Shown piece after piece: positions 7,432 through 14,858 of a stretch of DNA of 64,000 bases. This stretch comes from Lachnospiraceae bacterium (GTDB lineage Bacteria; Bacillota; Clostridia; Lachnospirales; Lachnospiraceae), in assembly GCA_022791635.1 (NCBI GenBank), contig JAAVZL010000020.1, positions 42,877-106,876 of the forward strand, read 5' to 3'. The position numbers and the translations under genes were made by a program. How positions within the stretch are numbered: the stretch's first letter is position 1; every line of letters starts with the position of its first letter. Below the pieces are notes generated by a model that saw only the letters and a program-made list of their open reading frames with translations, searched no databases and was not told the origin of the DNA.

Positions 7432-8199
7432 TTGCCAAGAAAAGCAGATGAGCGGATTGTCCAGGCAAAGGACATGTTCCTGCAAGGCATGAAATTAATC
7501 GACATTGCCAAGCAGCTGGAGCTGCCGGAAGGAACAGTGCGGCGCTGGAAGAGCACCCATAACTGGGAAAGCGAACGCTCGGATAAAAAAGCGAACGTTC
7601 GGAAACGAAAAAGAGGTGGCCAGCCTGGCAATAAGAACGCCACAGGGCCGCCTGGAAATAAACATGCTGAGAAGTATGGATTCTTCTCAAAGTATCTCCC
7701 GGAGGAAACCCGGGAGATTTTTTCTGCCATAGATCAGGCGGAGCCCCTAGACCTTCTGTGGCATCAAATCCAAATCGCCTATGCCGCCATCATTCGGGCC
7801 CAGAGGATTGCCTATGTGAAGGATCAAAAGGATAAGACCATTGAGAAGATTGAAAAGAAAGAAGGAAAAATCATCGGTGAACGCTGGGAGGTGCAGCAGG
7901 CCTGGGATAAGCAGAATGAATTTTTAAAGGCCCAAGCCCGGGCCCAGGCGGAGCTCCGGTCTATGATTAAACAGTATGATGAGATGCTGCACCGTAATTG
8001 GGAGCAGGTCAGCGAGGAGCAGAGGGCAAGAATCGAACAGATGAAGGCCCAGACAGCCCGGATTTCCCTGCAGCCGGCAGATATGGGAGAGGATGGTGTA
8101 GAAATATTAAATGACATTGAACAAGAAAAAGAAGCAGGTACGGATTTCGGAAATCATCATCCCGAAGTATCATCGGATATTCAACAACCGGACCTATAA
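7432..8199 (+). CDS. terS: Terminase small subunit (PBSX-like)
   Basis: A 255-residue product from TTG 7432, with AAGGAAGGTGAGG upstream. The N-terminal helix-turn-helix (MKLIDIAKQLELPEGTVRRWKSTHNW, residues about 22-47) would recognise the packaging site. It is followed by a basic glycine/asparagine-rich linker (KRGGQPGNKNATGPPGNKHA) and a long helical region used for oligomerisation. The linker plus HTH are typical of PBSX-type small terminases. It overlaps terL by 89 nt, an unusually long overlap that suggests coupled translation. Confidence 0.9.
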   Translation: MPRKADERIVQAKDMFLQGMKLIDIAKQLELPEGTVRRWKSTHNWESERSDKKANVRKRKRGGQPGNKNATGPPGNKHAEKYGFFSKYLPEETREIFSAIDQAEPLDLLWHQIQIAYAAIIRAQRIAYVKDQKDKTIEKIEKKEGKIIGERWEVQQAWDKQNEFLKAQARAQAELRSMIKQYDEMLHRNWEQVSEEQRARIEQMKAQTARISLQPADMGEDGVEILNDIEQEKEAGTDFGNHHPEVSSDIQQPDL

Positions 8200-9490
8200 G
8201 CATATCATTCTGACTTCCGGCCGTGCAGGCACGAAGTCCAGCTATGCGGCGATTAAAGGAATCTATCAGTTGGTATCGGATCCCACTGGCTCCGTAGTGG
8301 TACTGCGTAAGCGCCACAACAAGCTGCGGAAGACCGTGTACAAGGAAATGCTGCGGGGAATCAACCGGCTTGGGATACCCAAGGATCGGTTCCTCATCAC
8401 AAAGTCTCCCATGGAGATTACCTACAAAAAGTATGGCACTACCATGTACTTTGCCGGCTCCGACGGTATAGATGATACCAAGGGCATCATTGATGAGGAT
8501 AATCCCATTAAGCTGGTCATCCTGGATGAGCTGACAGAGTTTTTTGATGACGGGGAGGGAGAAGATGAGCTCCTGAACATAACCGCCACCTTTGCCAGAG
8601 GAAATCGGGGGGATTTCCAGATGGTTTATCTGTTTAACCCGCCAAAAAACCCTAACGTGGAAATTGTGAAATGGGTGCATAAGATGGAAAAACGCTCAGA
8701 TTGCATCCACATCCACACGGATTACCGAGACGTTCCTCCGGACTGGCTGGGGCCGGATTTGATACAGGAAGCCCAGGCCTTGGAAAAGGTGGATGAGCGC
8801 CAATACCGGTGGGTATGGCTGGGGGATAGTATTGGCGTGGATGAGGTTATCTACTACATGTTCGGGGAACGGCATATTAAACGGCTTCCGGCAAAAGTTT
8901 ACCGTTTTCCGATTATAGCCATAGGCGGAGATTATGGCCAGCAGAATGCTACCACATTTCAGGCGGCGGGGCTGGATATGGCGAATAGGAAGCTGCGGGG
9001 ACTAGGTGAGTACTATCACAGCGGCCGTGAGAGCGGGAAGCAGAAGAGTCCCTCTGAGTATGCCGGGGACTTTGTCCGGTTCGTCATGGATATGGGAGAG
9101 AAATACGGAGCGGAAGGCGTGCATTTCTATCTGTTTCTGGATCCTTCCGCGCAGGGCCTGCAGGAGGAGATTAAGAGGGCCTGCAGGATTGCCGGCATAC
9201 CGATTGCAACCCGGGATGCGGAAAACGATGTGAAGTTGGGGATCAGCCGGACACAGAAGGCGCTGACATTTGACATTCTCAGCATAGCGCCGACACAGAA
9301 GAACATGATCCGGGAGATGGGAGTTTATGCCTATGATCCTGAATCCATTGAGAAGGGTAAAGAGGAGCCGGTCAAGGTAGATGATCACTGTTGTGATGCT
9401 CTGCGTTACCTGGTTATGGGGATGTGGACGAAGATTAAGCACTGGTTGCCGGTGGGGGAACAGGATGACGAGAAGAACCGGAGGAGGTGA
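8111..9490 (+). CDS. terL: Terminase large subunit (PBSX-like)
   Basis: A 459-residue packaging motor and nuclease. The Walker A-type motif SGRAGTKSS is at about residues 36-44, Walker B LVILDE at about 135-140, and the coupling region FARGNRGDFQMVYLFNPP follows. The C-terminal RNase H-like nuclease shows acidic motifs in IGGDYGQ, FLDPSA and KVDDHCCDALRY. Length and motifs match phage PBSX-family TerL. It couples ATP hydrolysis to DNA translocation into the prohead and cuts concatemers. It starts inside terS and ends just before the portal gene. Confidence 0.95.
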   Translation: MTLNKKKKQVRISEIIIPKYHRIFNNRTYKHIILTSGRAGTKSSYAAIKGIYQLVSDPTGSVVVLRKRHNKLRKTVYKEMLRGINRLGIPKDRFLITKSPMEITYKKYGTTMYFAGSDGIDDTKGIIDEDNPIKLVILDELTEFFDDGEGEDELLNITATFARGNRGDFQMVYLFNPPKNPNVEIVKWVHKMEKRSDCIHIHTDYRDVPPDWLGPDLIQEAQALEKVDERQYRWVWLGDSIGVDEVIYYMFGERHIKRLPAKVYRFPIIAIGGDYGQQNATTFQAAGLDMANRKLRGLGEYYHSGRESGKQKSPSEYAGDFVRFVMDMGEKYGAEGVHFYLFLDPSAQGLQEEIKRACRIAGIPIATRDAENDVKLGISRTQKALTFDILSIAPTQKNMIREMGVYAYDPESIEKGKEEPVKVDDHCCDALRYLVMGMWTKIKHWLPVGEQDDEKNRRR

Positions 9491-9495
9491 GAACA

Positions 9496-10938
9496 GTGGA
9501 TATTTTCAGTTATTTTAGGAATAAAGGGATTGACACGCTAGACCCTACTTTTTATCGCCAGATTGAAGTCTGGCGCAGCTGGTACAATTCCAACGTGAAA
9601 AAGTTCCATAAGTATAAGGTATACCGTGGAAATGGCACTTCCGTGAACTGTACCAGGTATTCACTGGGGATGGCAAAAAAAGTGTGTGAGGATATGGCGG
9701 ATCTGCTGCTGAATGAAAAGGTGACAATCACTGTGTCAGACCAAGCCACGGATAACTTTGTGCAAAAGGTTCTGGAAGAAAACACATGGGAAGAGCTGGG
9801 GAATGAATATCAGGAGTGGAAGGCCGCTCTGGGAACCGTGGCCTATGTAGTGTATATCCGGGATGCCACGGTGGATGAAGCCGGGAACATGACCGGAGGC
9901 AGCATAGGAATCAACTATGTGGAGGCGGGCCACATCTATCCTACCAGCTGGCAAAACAAGGTAGTCACAGAATGTATTTTTACATTTCCCAAAATCTATA
10001 AACGCAAGAAATACATCCATTTCCAGTATCATAAGCTGGAGGCAGCCCCGGGGGAGAACCGGAAGCAGTATGTCATTGAAAACAGTGTTGTGGAGAATAC
10101 CACGGGAGCAGGGAGGGAACTCACATCAGAAGAATGGGAAAAAATACCGGCTTTTAGCGGGTTGGCTGAACGTATTGAGACAGGTTCAGACCAGCCGCTT
10201 TTTATTATTGACCGGCTGAACATGGTAAACAATGCGGATGAAGATACCACAAACCCCATGGGTGTGGCCCTGTTCGCAAACGGCATTGACGTGGTTCGGA
10301 AGCTGGATCTGGAATATGACAGTTATGCAAATGAGTTTTCTTTAGGGCGCAAGCGTATCTTTGTGGCCCCTGAATTCCTGACCACGCATGGCGGAGACCC
10401 GGTATTTGATCCAAATGATACGGTGTTTTATGAGCTTCCGGAGGATTATTTTAAAAACGCTGAATCCAAGGAGGCGATCCGCGAGGTCAATATGGAACTG
10501 CGGATTGAGGAGCATAGCAAGGCCATCAATGACGACCTCAATTGGCTCTCATTTAAGTGTGGCTTTGGCACTGACCGGTATAAGTTTGAAGGAGGCCAGG
10601 TTAAGACGGCCACAGAAGTGATCAGCGAGAATTCTGACATGTACCGTACACTCCAGAAGCATGAACTGGTGCTTGAACGTGTACTGACACAGCTGATTCA
10701 GACAATCATCCGGGCGGGTATCAGTATAGGAATTCCTGGATTGCAGGAAAATACTGATATAAATATAAAATTTGATGACAGCATCATTCAAGACAAAGAA
10801 AAAGAGATTCAGACAGATTTCCAGATGCTTGGGGCTGGTATTATACGGCCTGACGAATTTAGGGCTAAATGGATGGGCGAAACATTAGAAGAAGCCCGTC
10901 AAAACCTACCTGAGCAGGAAAGTGAAGTAATTTATTAA
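9496..10938 (+). CDS. Portal protein (SPP1 gp6-like)
   Basis: A 480-residue portal from GTG 9496. This start is preferred to GTG 9487 because AGGAGG (9482-9487) overlaps the upstream codon but is 8 nt from this one. The N-terminal half (RSWYNSNVKKFHKYKVYRG, then MAKKVCEDMADLLLNEKV) and the later LDLEYDSYANEF and KTATEVISENSDMYRT segments match SPP1-type portals. Twelve copies form the DNA channel at one capsid vertex and dock the terminase. It is followed by an inserted cassette rather than directly by the minor capsid gene. Confidence 0.92.
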   Translation: MDIFSYFRNKGIDTLDPTFYRQIEVWRSWYNSNVKKFHKYKVYRGNGTSVNCTRYSLGMAKKVCEDMADLLLNEKVTITVSDQATDNFVQKVLEENTWEELGNEYQEWKAALGTVAYVVYIRDATVDEAGNMTGGSIGINYVEAGHIYPTSWQNKVVTECIFTFPKIYKRKKYIHFQYHKLEAAPGENRKQYVIENSVVENTTGAGRELTSEEWEKIPAFSGLAERIETGSDQPLFIIDRLNMVNNADEDTTNPMGVALFANGIDVVRKLDLEYDSYANEFSLGRKRIFVAPEFLTTHGGDPVFDPNDTVFYELPEDYFKNAESKEAIREVNMELRIEEHSKAINDDLNWLSFKCGFGTDRYKFEGGQVKTATEVISENSDMYRTLQKHELVLERVLTQLIQTIIRAGISIGIPGLQENTDINIKFDDSIIQDKEKEIQTDFQMLGAGIIRPDEFRAKWMGETLEEARQNLPEQESEVIY

Positions 10939-10946
10939 AATAGTGC

Positions 10947-10991
10947 TTGACTTTTGCCCGTGCTAATGTTAAGATTTATGCACGGGCAAAA
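10947..10991 (+). promoter_or_regulatory. Promoter overlapped by a 12-bp inverted repeat operator
   Basis: TTGACT at 10947-10952, 17-nt spacer, TAAGAT at 10970-10975. A perfect inverted repeat TTTTGCCCGTGC (10952-10963) and GCACGGGCAAAA (10980-10991) flanks the -10 element with 16 nt between arms. The gene 14 nt downstream encodes a ribbon-helix-helix protein, so autoregulation is likely. Confidence 0.8.
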
Positions 10992-11005
10992 GAGAGGTGA
11001 AATGA

Positions 11006-11185
11006 ATGTCCCCAAGAACAGGACGGCCTACCACTAACAAGAAAACAAAGCGTTTGGAGATTCGTCTTGCACCTAATGAATTAGAGTTAATGGAAGAATG
11101 TTCTAAGATTTTAAACGTGAGTAAGACGGAAGTTATAAACAAAGGTGTGAAGTTGGTTAAGGCTGAAATAGACAAAAAGAATTGA
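11006..11185 (+). CDS. Ribbon-helix-helix (CopG/Arc-like) regulator
   Basis: A 59-residue protein from ATG 11006; the ATG at 11002 is in another frame and hits a stop after 11 codons. The sequence RLEIRLAPNELELMEECSKILNVSKTEVINKGVKLVKAEI is a full ribbon-helix-helix domain: one DNA-contacting strand and two helices. A short basic N-terminal arm precedes it. It has its own promoter and a palindromic operator, so it works as an autonomous unit within the late operon. Its regulatory target beyond itself is unknown. Confidence 0.8.
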   Translation: MSPRTGRPTTNKKTKRLEIRLAPNELELMEECSKILNVSKTEVINKGVKLVKAEIDKKN

Positions 11186-11269
11186 GGATTGCCCCGCTAG
11201 CAACGATTAGCAATCCTCAAATGCAGAAGTTTCCTTCCATGAAATATTCTATCATGACAAGGAACTTCT
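11184..11269 (+). terminator. Two consecutive stem-loops after the RHH gene
   Basis: First stem GAGGATTGC (11184-11192) with GCAATCCTC (11210-11218). Second, GAAGTTTCCTT with AAGGAACTTC, starts at 11226 and is followed by a few T residues. The second is the better terminator candidate for the RHH transcript. Confidence 0.55.
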
Positions 11270-11302
11270 TTCAACCACAAAATTCGAAAGGAGTTTTTTA
11301 TT

Positions 11303-11506
11303 ATGGGTAAAAAGGAATTAGAAAAGATTTACGAAGAGTATTGTGAGAATCTGGGGGAGGCACCGGATAGCGTGAAAAATGCGTATCAAGCAATGCATGA
11401 TGCCTTTGAAGAATATTTATGTGCTGTCGAAGAGTGGACATTTCGCACGGCTTTCGAGTTTGGCCTTAATTATGCTGCTAAGGCTGAAATGAGAAAGGCG
11501 GTGTAG
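11303..11506 (+). CDS. Small acidic helical protein, unknown
   Basis: A 67-residue acidic protein (MGKKELEKIYEEYCENLGEAPDSV and onward) predicted almost wholly helical, with aromatic residues regularly spaced near the C-terminus (TFRTAFEFGLNYAAKAE). AAAGGAG precedes ATG 11303. It sits between the RHH regulator and the HNH protein and belongs to the inserted cassette. No function can be assigned. Confidence 0.55.
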   Translation: MGKKELEKIYEEYCENLGEAPDSVKNAYQAMHDAFEEYLCAVEEWTFRTAFEFGLNYAAKAEMRKAV

Positions 11507-11507
11507 T

Positions 11508-12149
11508 ATGAGTAAGCTTATTGACCTGACAGGCCAGCGTTTTGGTAGATTGGTAGTTCTGGAAAAAGCTGACAGTGATAAAAGTGGAAATACTATGTGG
11601 AAATGTAGATGTGATTGTGGAACAATTAAAAAAGTTAACTCATCAAAGTTACGTAGTGGAGAAACTAAATCTTGTGGATGCCTTCGCAAAGAGACTACTG
11701 CAAAAATTAATAAAGGTAATAAGAGTAGAATTACACATGGTATGAGCAGAACAAGATTATATAGGGCATGGGGAAATATGAAACATCGATGCAGTCCATC
11801 TTGCCCTCTCAAATGTTATGATTCTTACTATGGACGTGGAATTAGAGTATGTGATGAATGGAAAGATTTTGCCGCTTTTGCTGATTGGGCTCTCAAAAAT
11901 GGCTATACTGATGAATTAACTATTGATAGGATAGATAATGATGGCAACTATGAGCCAGGAAACTGTCGTTGGGTTACTAGAGAAGTACAAGACAATAATA
12001 GGAGCAATTCAAGGTATATCACTTATAAGGGAAAAACCTTGACAGTAACACAATGGGCGAGGGAGATTGGTACAAGTGTTTCTAATCTTAGAAAGCATTT
12101 AAAACGAGGAAAAACACTTCAAGGAATTATGAAGGAAAGAGGCCTGTAA
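11508..12149 (+). CDS. HNH/AP2-type homing endonuclease-like protein
   Basis: A 213-residue protein. Residues 1-65 have DLTGQRFGRLVVLEKA and a zinc-type CRCDCG...SCGCL cluster, as in phage AP2/HNH proteins. Residues about 80-160 (LYRAWGNMKHRC, YYGRGIRVCDEW, LTIDRIDNDGNYEPGNCRWVT, QDNNRSNSR) form the HNH-type core. The end (LTVTQWAREIGTSVSNLRKHLKRG) is a helix-turn-helix. This order is typical of free-standing phage homing endonucleases. The gene is more AT-rich than its neighbours and separates portal from minor capsid gene, which fits selfish insertion. Confidence 0.8.
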   Translation: MSKLIDLTGQRFGRLVVLEKADSDKSGNTMWKCRCDCGTIKKVNSSKLRSGETKSCGCLRKETTAKINKGNKSRITHGMSRTRLYRAWGNMKHRCSPSCPLKCYDSYYGRGIRVCDEWKDFAAFADWALKNGYTDELTIDRIDNDGNYEPGNCRWVTREVQDNNRSNSRYITYKGKTLTVTQWAREIGTSVSNLRKHLKRGKTLQGIMKERGL

Positions 12150-12186
12150 TAGGTCTCTTTCCTTTTGCCCCAAGGTGGTGATATTC

Positions 12187-13917
12187 ATGAATCGAGCATA
12201 TCAGTCAATGCTAGAAGCAGGCGTGGTAAAAAAAATGTCGGTTGTTGAAGAAGAGATAATGAAAGATGTCATACGTCGGATTCGGAAGACAGGAAAGATT
12301 ACATCGACTGCAGATTGGCAGCTCCAACGGCTTCTAATATTAGGATATAGCACGGAAGAAATTGAGGCCATTGTCCGTCAGGCGGCTGGGAATGACTGGC
12401 CTGATACCTTTAAACTATACGATGAGGTGATCGAGAGGGAGTATGTCAGAAGCCGGTCAATGTATGAACTGATTAATGTGAAATTTATTCCATATGAGGA
12501 AAACTATGAACTGCAGCAGATCACCAGGGCATTGATACGGCAATCTAATGATGAGCTCCGTAATATTACTAAGTCACTTGGATTTATGGTGGATATGGGA
12601 AATGGACACAGGGTTTTTACTCCTTTGGCGGATATTTACAATGGATATTTGGATAACGCAATAAACTTGATGGCTTCTGGCGGATTCTCTTACAACACCA
12701 TGATTCGAAAAGTGGTGGGAGAAATAACGGCATCCGGGTTGCGGACGGTTGATTATGCTTCCGGTCACAGCAACCGGGTAGATGTGGCCGCCAGACGCGC
12801 CTTGCTGACCGGGATGAGCCAGCTAACCGGGCATATATCCAGAATGAACGGCCAGAGGCTGGGGACAGATAAATATGAGGTTGACTGGCATCCCGGCGCA
12901 CGTCCGGACCATGCAGCCTGGCAAGGCCGGGTGTGGACCTATCAGCAGCTGATAGATATCTGCGGATTGGGCTCGGGCCCCGGTCTCCTGGGATGGAACT
13001 GCCGCCATACTTACTATCCTTTTCTGGAGGGGATTTCAGCCAGGAACTATTCTGACGAGTGGCTGGAAGAAATGGACAGGAAGGAGGCTCAGAGGGTTAC
13101 ATTTCGTGGTAAGCAGTACAATACTTATGAAGCCACACAGAAGCAGCGGCAGATGGAAACAGCCATGCGGGCCCAGCGCCAAAAGGCACAGCTTCTCCAG
13201 GAGGGAGGAGCGGATAAGGACCAGGTTGTCATTGCAAAATGTAAGTACCAGGCCATGCTGGATGAGTATAAAGAGTTTAGCAGAAAGTTTGGCCTTCCTG
13301 AACAGCGGGAAAGAATCTATGCAGACTTACGCGGCCGGGTGGCGCCTTCACAGCGTACATACCAGAAATGGCAGGCAGAGCAGGCAGACAAGGCCGCCAA
13401 GCGTGCAGCCCAAAAAGAGCGAAAAGCAGACCGGGAGCAGCGTCAGAGGTCCGAGGCTGCCCGGCGTGCTGATATGGACAAAGCTGCAAAGTCTGGTATA
13501 ATAGAGACATCAAGCGCAAAAGAGGAAATACAGGTGCATCTGGTAGGGAAGATAGACAGGGAGATTTATAAGTGCATAACTGCGGACATTGTTACGGATG
13601 AAGTGATTATCACGGATGAGCGGATTGAGCATATTGAGGGCAGGCATCCTGGTGACTATCAAAGATATCAACAGTATATAGCCGATATGGTTTTAGATCC
13701 TGATTATATCATCAAGGATGATAGACCATTTACAGCAATGGTTTTAAAGGAGTTTGAAAACGAGGACAAGACAAAGCATTTTAGGTTAGCCCTCAGGCTA
13801 CTGACGTCTGAAGATGACCAGAATTATAAAAATTCCGTAATTACTTTTATGAAAATTAGGGAAAAGGAGTATATGCGTCTTATAAAGAGCAAACAGATAC
13901 TTTACAAAAAAGAATGA
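12187..13917 (+). CDS. Minor capsid protein with C-terminal PBECR-like nuclease domain
   Basis: A 576-residue product from ATG 12187, with AAGGTGGTG upstream; GTG codons at 12175 and 12178 overlap that site. Residues about 1-330 match the gp7/min-cap2 type head protein, including DVAARRALLTGMSQ, DWHPGARPDHAAWQGRVW and LGWNCRHTYYPF. A charged coiled region (330-450) leads to a separate C-terminal domain (about 460-576) with IITDERIEHIEGRHPGDY, PDYIIKDD, FRLALRLL and NSVITFMKI, resembling the phage PBECR domains related to Barnase/EndoU/ColicinE5-RelE nucleases. Such fusions may be delivered with phage DNA. Nuclease activity is inferred. Confidence 0.8.
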   Translation: MNRAYQSMLEAGVVKKMSVVEEEIMKDVIRRIRKTGKITSTADWQLQRLLILGYSTEEIEAIVRQAAGNDWPDTFKLYDEVIEREYVRSRSMYELINVKFIPYEENYELQQITRALIRQSNDELRNITKSLGFMVDMGNGHRVFTPLADIYNGYLDNAINLMASGGFSYNTMIRKVVGEITASGLRTVDYASGHSNRVDVAARRALLTGMSQLTGHISRMNGQRLGTDKYEVDWHPGARPDHAAWQGRVWTYQQLIDICGLGSGPGLLGWNCRHTYYPFLEGISARNYSDEWLEEMDRKEAQRVTFRGKQYNTYEATQKQRQMETAMRAQRQKAQLLQEGGADKDQVVIAKCKYQAMLDEYKEFSRKFGLPEQRERIYADLRGRVAPSQRTYQKWQAEQADKAAKRAAQKERKADREQRQRSEAARRADMDKAAKSGIIETSSAKEEIQVHLVGKIDREIYKCITADIVTDEVIITDERIEHIEGRHPGDYQRYQQYIADMVLDPDYIIKDDRPFTAMVLKEFENEDKTKHFRLALRLLTSEDDQNYKNSVITFMKIREKEYMRLIKSKQILYKKE

Positions 13918-13929
13918 ATTTGTTATATT
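13901..13929 (+). promoter_or_regulatory. Predicted promoter of the RNA cluster
   Basis: TTTACA at 13901-13906, exactly 17 nt, TATATT at 13924-13929, inside and just after the last codons of the minor capsid gene. Transcription would start near 13936, about ten bases before the first RNA stem. It gives the RNA cluster its own transcription start. Confidence 0.6.
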
Positions 13930-13946
13930 AAACATAGAATAAGTGA

Positions 13947-14049
13947 GGAGCTCTTTGAGGTGGAAGATTTCGTCCGGTCCACACGCCGATGGTATGACAG
14001 GGGAAACCCGAGAGATGCAGGAGAATGGGGACGCCTGCCAAAGAGTTCC
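13947..14049 (+). ncRNA. Structured phage RNA, copy 1 of 3
   Basis: No good protein frame covers this stretch. Outer stem P1 is 11 bp: GGAGCTCTTTG (13947-13957) with CAAAGAGTTCC (14039-14049). Inside are P2 GTGGA/TCCAC (13960-13964, 13978-13982), a short GCC-GAT-GGT element, a GGG-GAAA-CCC tetraloop hairpin (14000-14009) and P5 GCAGG/CCTGC (14017-14021, 14034-14038) abutting P1. Loop sequences are nearly identical in three copies while stems covary. I cannot match it to a named RNA family. Confidence 0.75.
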
Positions 14050-14073
14050 TTTCTTAGGCTAAAAAAGAATCAT

Positions 14074-14182
14074 CCGAATAATTATTTGAGGTGGTAAATT
14101 TCGTTGCGACCACACGCCGATGGTATGACAGGGGAAACCCGAGAGATGCAGGAGAGGCGACGCCTGCCAAATAACTATTCGG
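14074..14182 (+). ncRNA. Structured phage RNA, copy 2 of 3
   Basis: P1 is 14 bp plus one mismatch: 14074-14088 with 14168-14182, including TTATTTG/CAAATAA where copy 1 has CTCTTTG/CAAAGAG. P2 is GTGGT/ACCAC (14091-14095, 14109-14113), a compensatory change from GTGGA/TCCAC. The GGG-GAAA-CCC hairpin is at 14131-14140. P5 GCAGG/CCTGC is at 14148-14152 and 14163-14167 with a shorter loop. The covariation supports a functional RNA fold. Confidence 0.78.
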
Positions 14183-14197
14183 TTTAGCTAATATAGT

Positions 14198-14287
14198 AAA
14201 GAAATTATTGAAGTAGAGACTGTGCTGCTACGCACCCTATGGGGTCAAAAGAAATGTGGGAAGGGGCACACCCACCAATAATTCTTT
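14198..14287 (+). ncRNA. Structured RNA of a second type between copies 2 and 3
   Basis: An outer stem of 12 bp with one bulged A joins 14198-14210 to 14276-14287 (core AATTATTG/CAATAATT). Inside are GTGC/GCAC (14222-14225, 14232-14235), a GAC/GTC closing element, and GTGGG/CCCAC (14256-14260, 14271-14275) abutting the outer stem. The sequence differs from the other copies, but the layout (long outer stem, last hairpin stacked on its 3' strand) is similar. It may be a distant relative or a separate RNA. Confidence 0.6.
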
Positions 14288-14311
14288 GGTAAACATAAAA
14301 GATTTTAAGAT

Positions 14312-14414
14312 AGGGCTCTTTGAGGTGGAAGATTTCGTCCCCGTCCACACGCCGCTGGCTTGACAGGAGAAATCCGAGAGATGCAGGAGAATGGGACGCC
14401 TGCCGAAGAGCTCT
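14312..14414 (+). ncRNA. Structured phage RNA, copy 3 of 3
   Basis: P1 is 11 bp, 14312-14322 with 14404-14414, including two G-U pairs. P2 GTGGA/TCCAC is at 14325-14329 and 14344-14348. The tetraloop hairpin is GGA-GAAA-TCC (14366-14375), a compensatory change from GGG/CCC in copies 1 and 2, and the small element is GCC-GCT-GGC instead of GCC-GAT-GGT. P5 GCAGG/CCTGC is at 14383-14387 and 14399-14403. A terminator follows 25 nt downstream. Confidence 0.78.
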
Positions 14415-14439
14415 TTCTAAAAATAAAATCAGAAGACAG

Positions 14440-14466
14440 GGAACCATGGAAACATGGTTCCTTTTT
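14440..14466 (+). terminator. Rho-independent terminator closing the RNA cluster
   Basis: A perfect 9-bp stem GGAACCATG/CATGGTTCC (14440-14448, 14453-14461), GAAA tetraloop and T5. It ends the RNA transcript just before the prp-like gene. Confidence 0.85.
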
Positions 14467-14482
14467 CTGTGGAGGTAAACCT

Positions 14483-14767
14483 ATGATTACAATTTTGATA
14501 ACACCGAACAAGCTCCATGTATCCGGCCACGCAAACACGGCCCCTCAGGGCTCAGACATCGTCTGTAGCGCCGTTTCTGCCCTTACCCTTACACTTATAA
14601 GGGGATTGAAGGAAATCGCCCAGATGGCCCTATTTGAGAGCGTGGCAGCAGGAAATATCTGCATTGAGTGGCAGAGCATAAACGACACCGGCAAAGCGCT
14701 GGTTGATACATGGTTTTTGGGTATCTGCGGGATAGCCGCGGAATACCCGGTAATTGAATTTTTATAG
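14483..14767 (+). CDS. prp: Phage-encoded Prp-type cysteine protease
   Basis: A 94-residue protein from ATG 14483, placed after GGAGG at 14471-14475. It matches the Prp family, which in Firmicutes trims the N-terminus of ribosomal protein L27 and cuts some phage head proteins. The catalytic pair is visible: His16 in VSGHANTA and Cys28 in GSDIVCSAVSAL, with the family's 12-residue spacing. The C-terminus GICGIAAEYP is also typical. It lies directly upstream of scaffold and capsid genes whose products both begin with an LQxF motif, its likely substrates. Confidence 0.85.
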   Translation: MITILITPNKLHVSGHANTAPQGSDIVCSAVSALTLTLIRGLKEIAQMALFESVAAGNICIEWQSINDTGKALVDTWFLGICGIAAEYPVIEFL

Positions 14768-14779
14768 TGAGTGAATGAT

Positions 14780-14803
14780 GCATCCGGAAAAGGATGCTTT
14801 TTT
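14780..14803 (+). terminator. Rho-independent terminator after prp
   Basis: Stem GCATCC/GGATGC (14780-14785, 14792-14797), loop GGAAAA, then T6. It separates prp from the scaffold gene and may attenuate rather than stop late transcription. Confidence 0.75.
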
Positions 14804-14858
14804 CATGCCTGACGAGGCAAAAAATACGGGACTATCACAGAAAGGTGAGGAGGAAGCC

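Noticed and set aside
13947..14414. Structured RNAs as tRNAs, c-di-GMP riboswitches or hammerhead ribozymes
   Set aside because: No cloverleaf or anticodon, no GEMM consensus, and no hammerhead core could be fitted; the elements do not lead directly into a gene they would control because a terminator intervenes.
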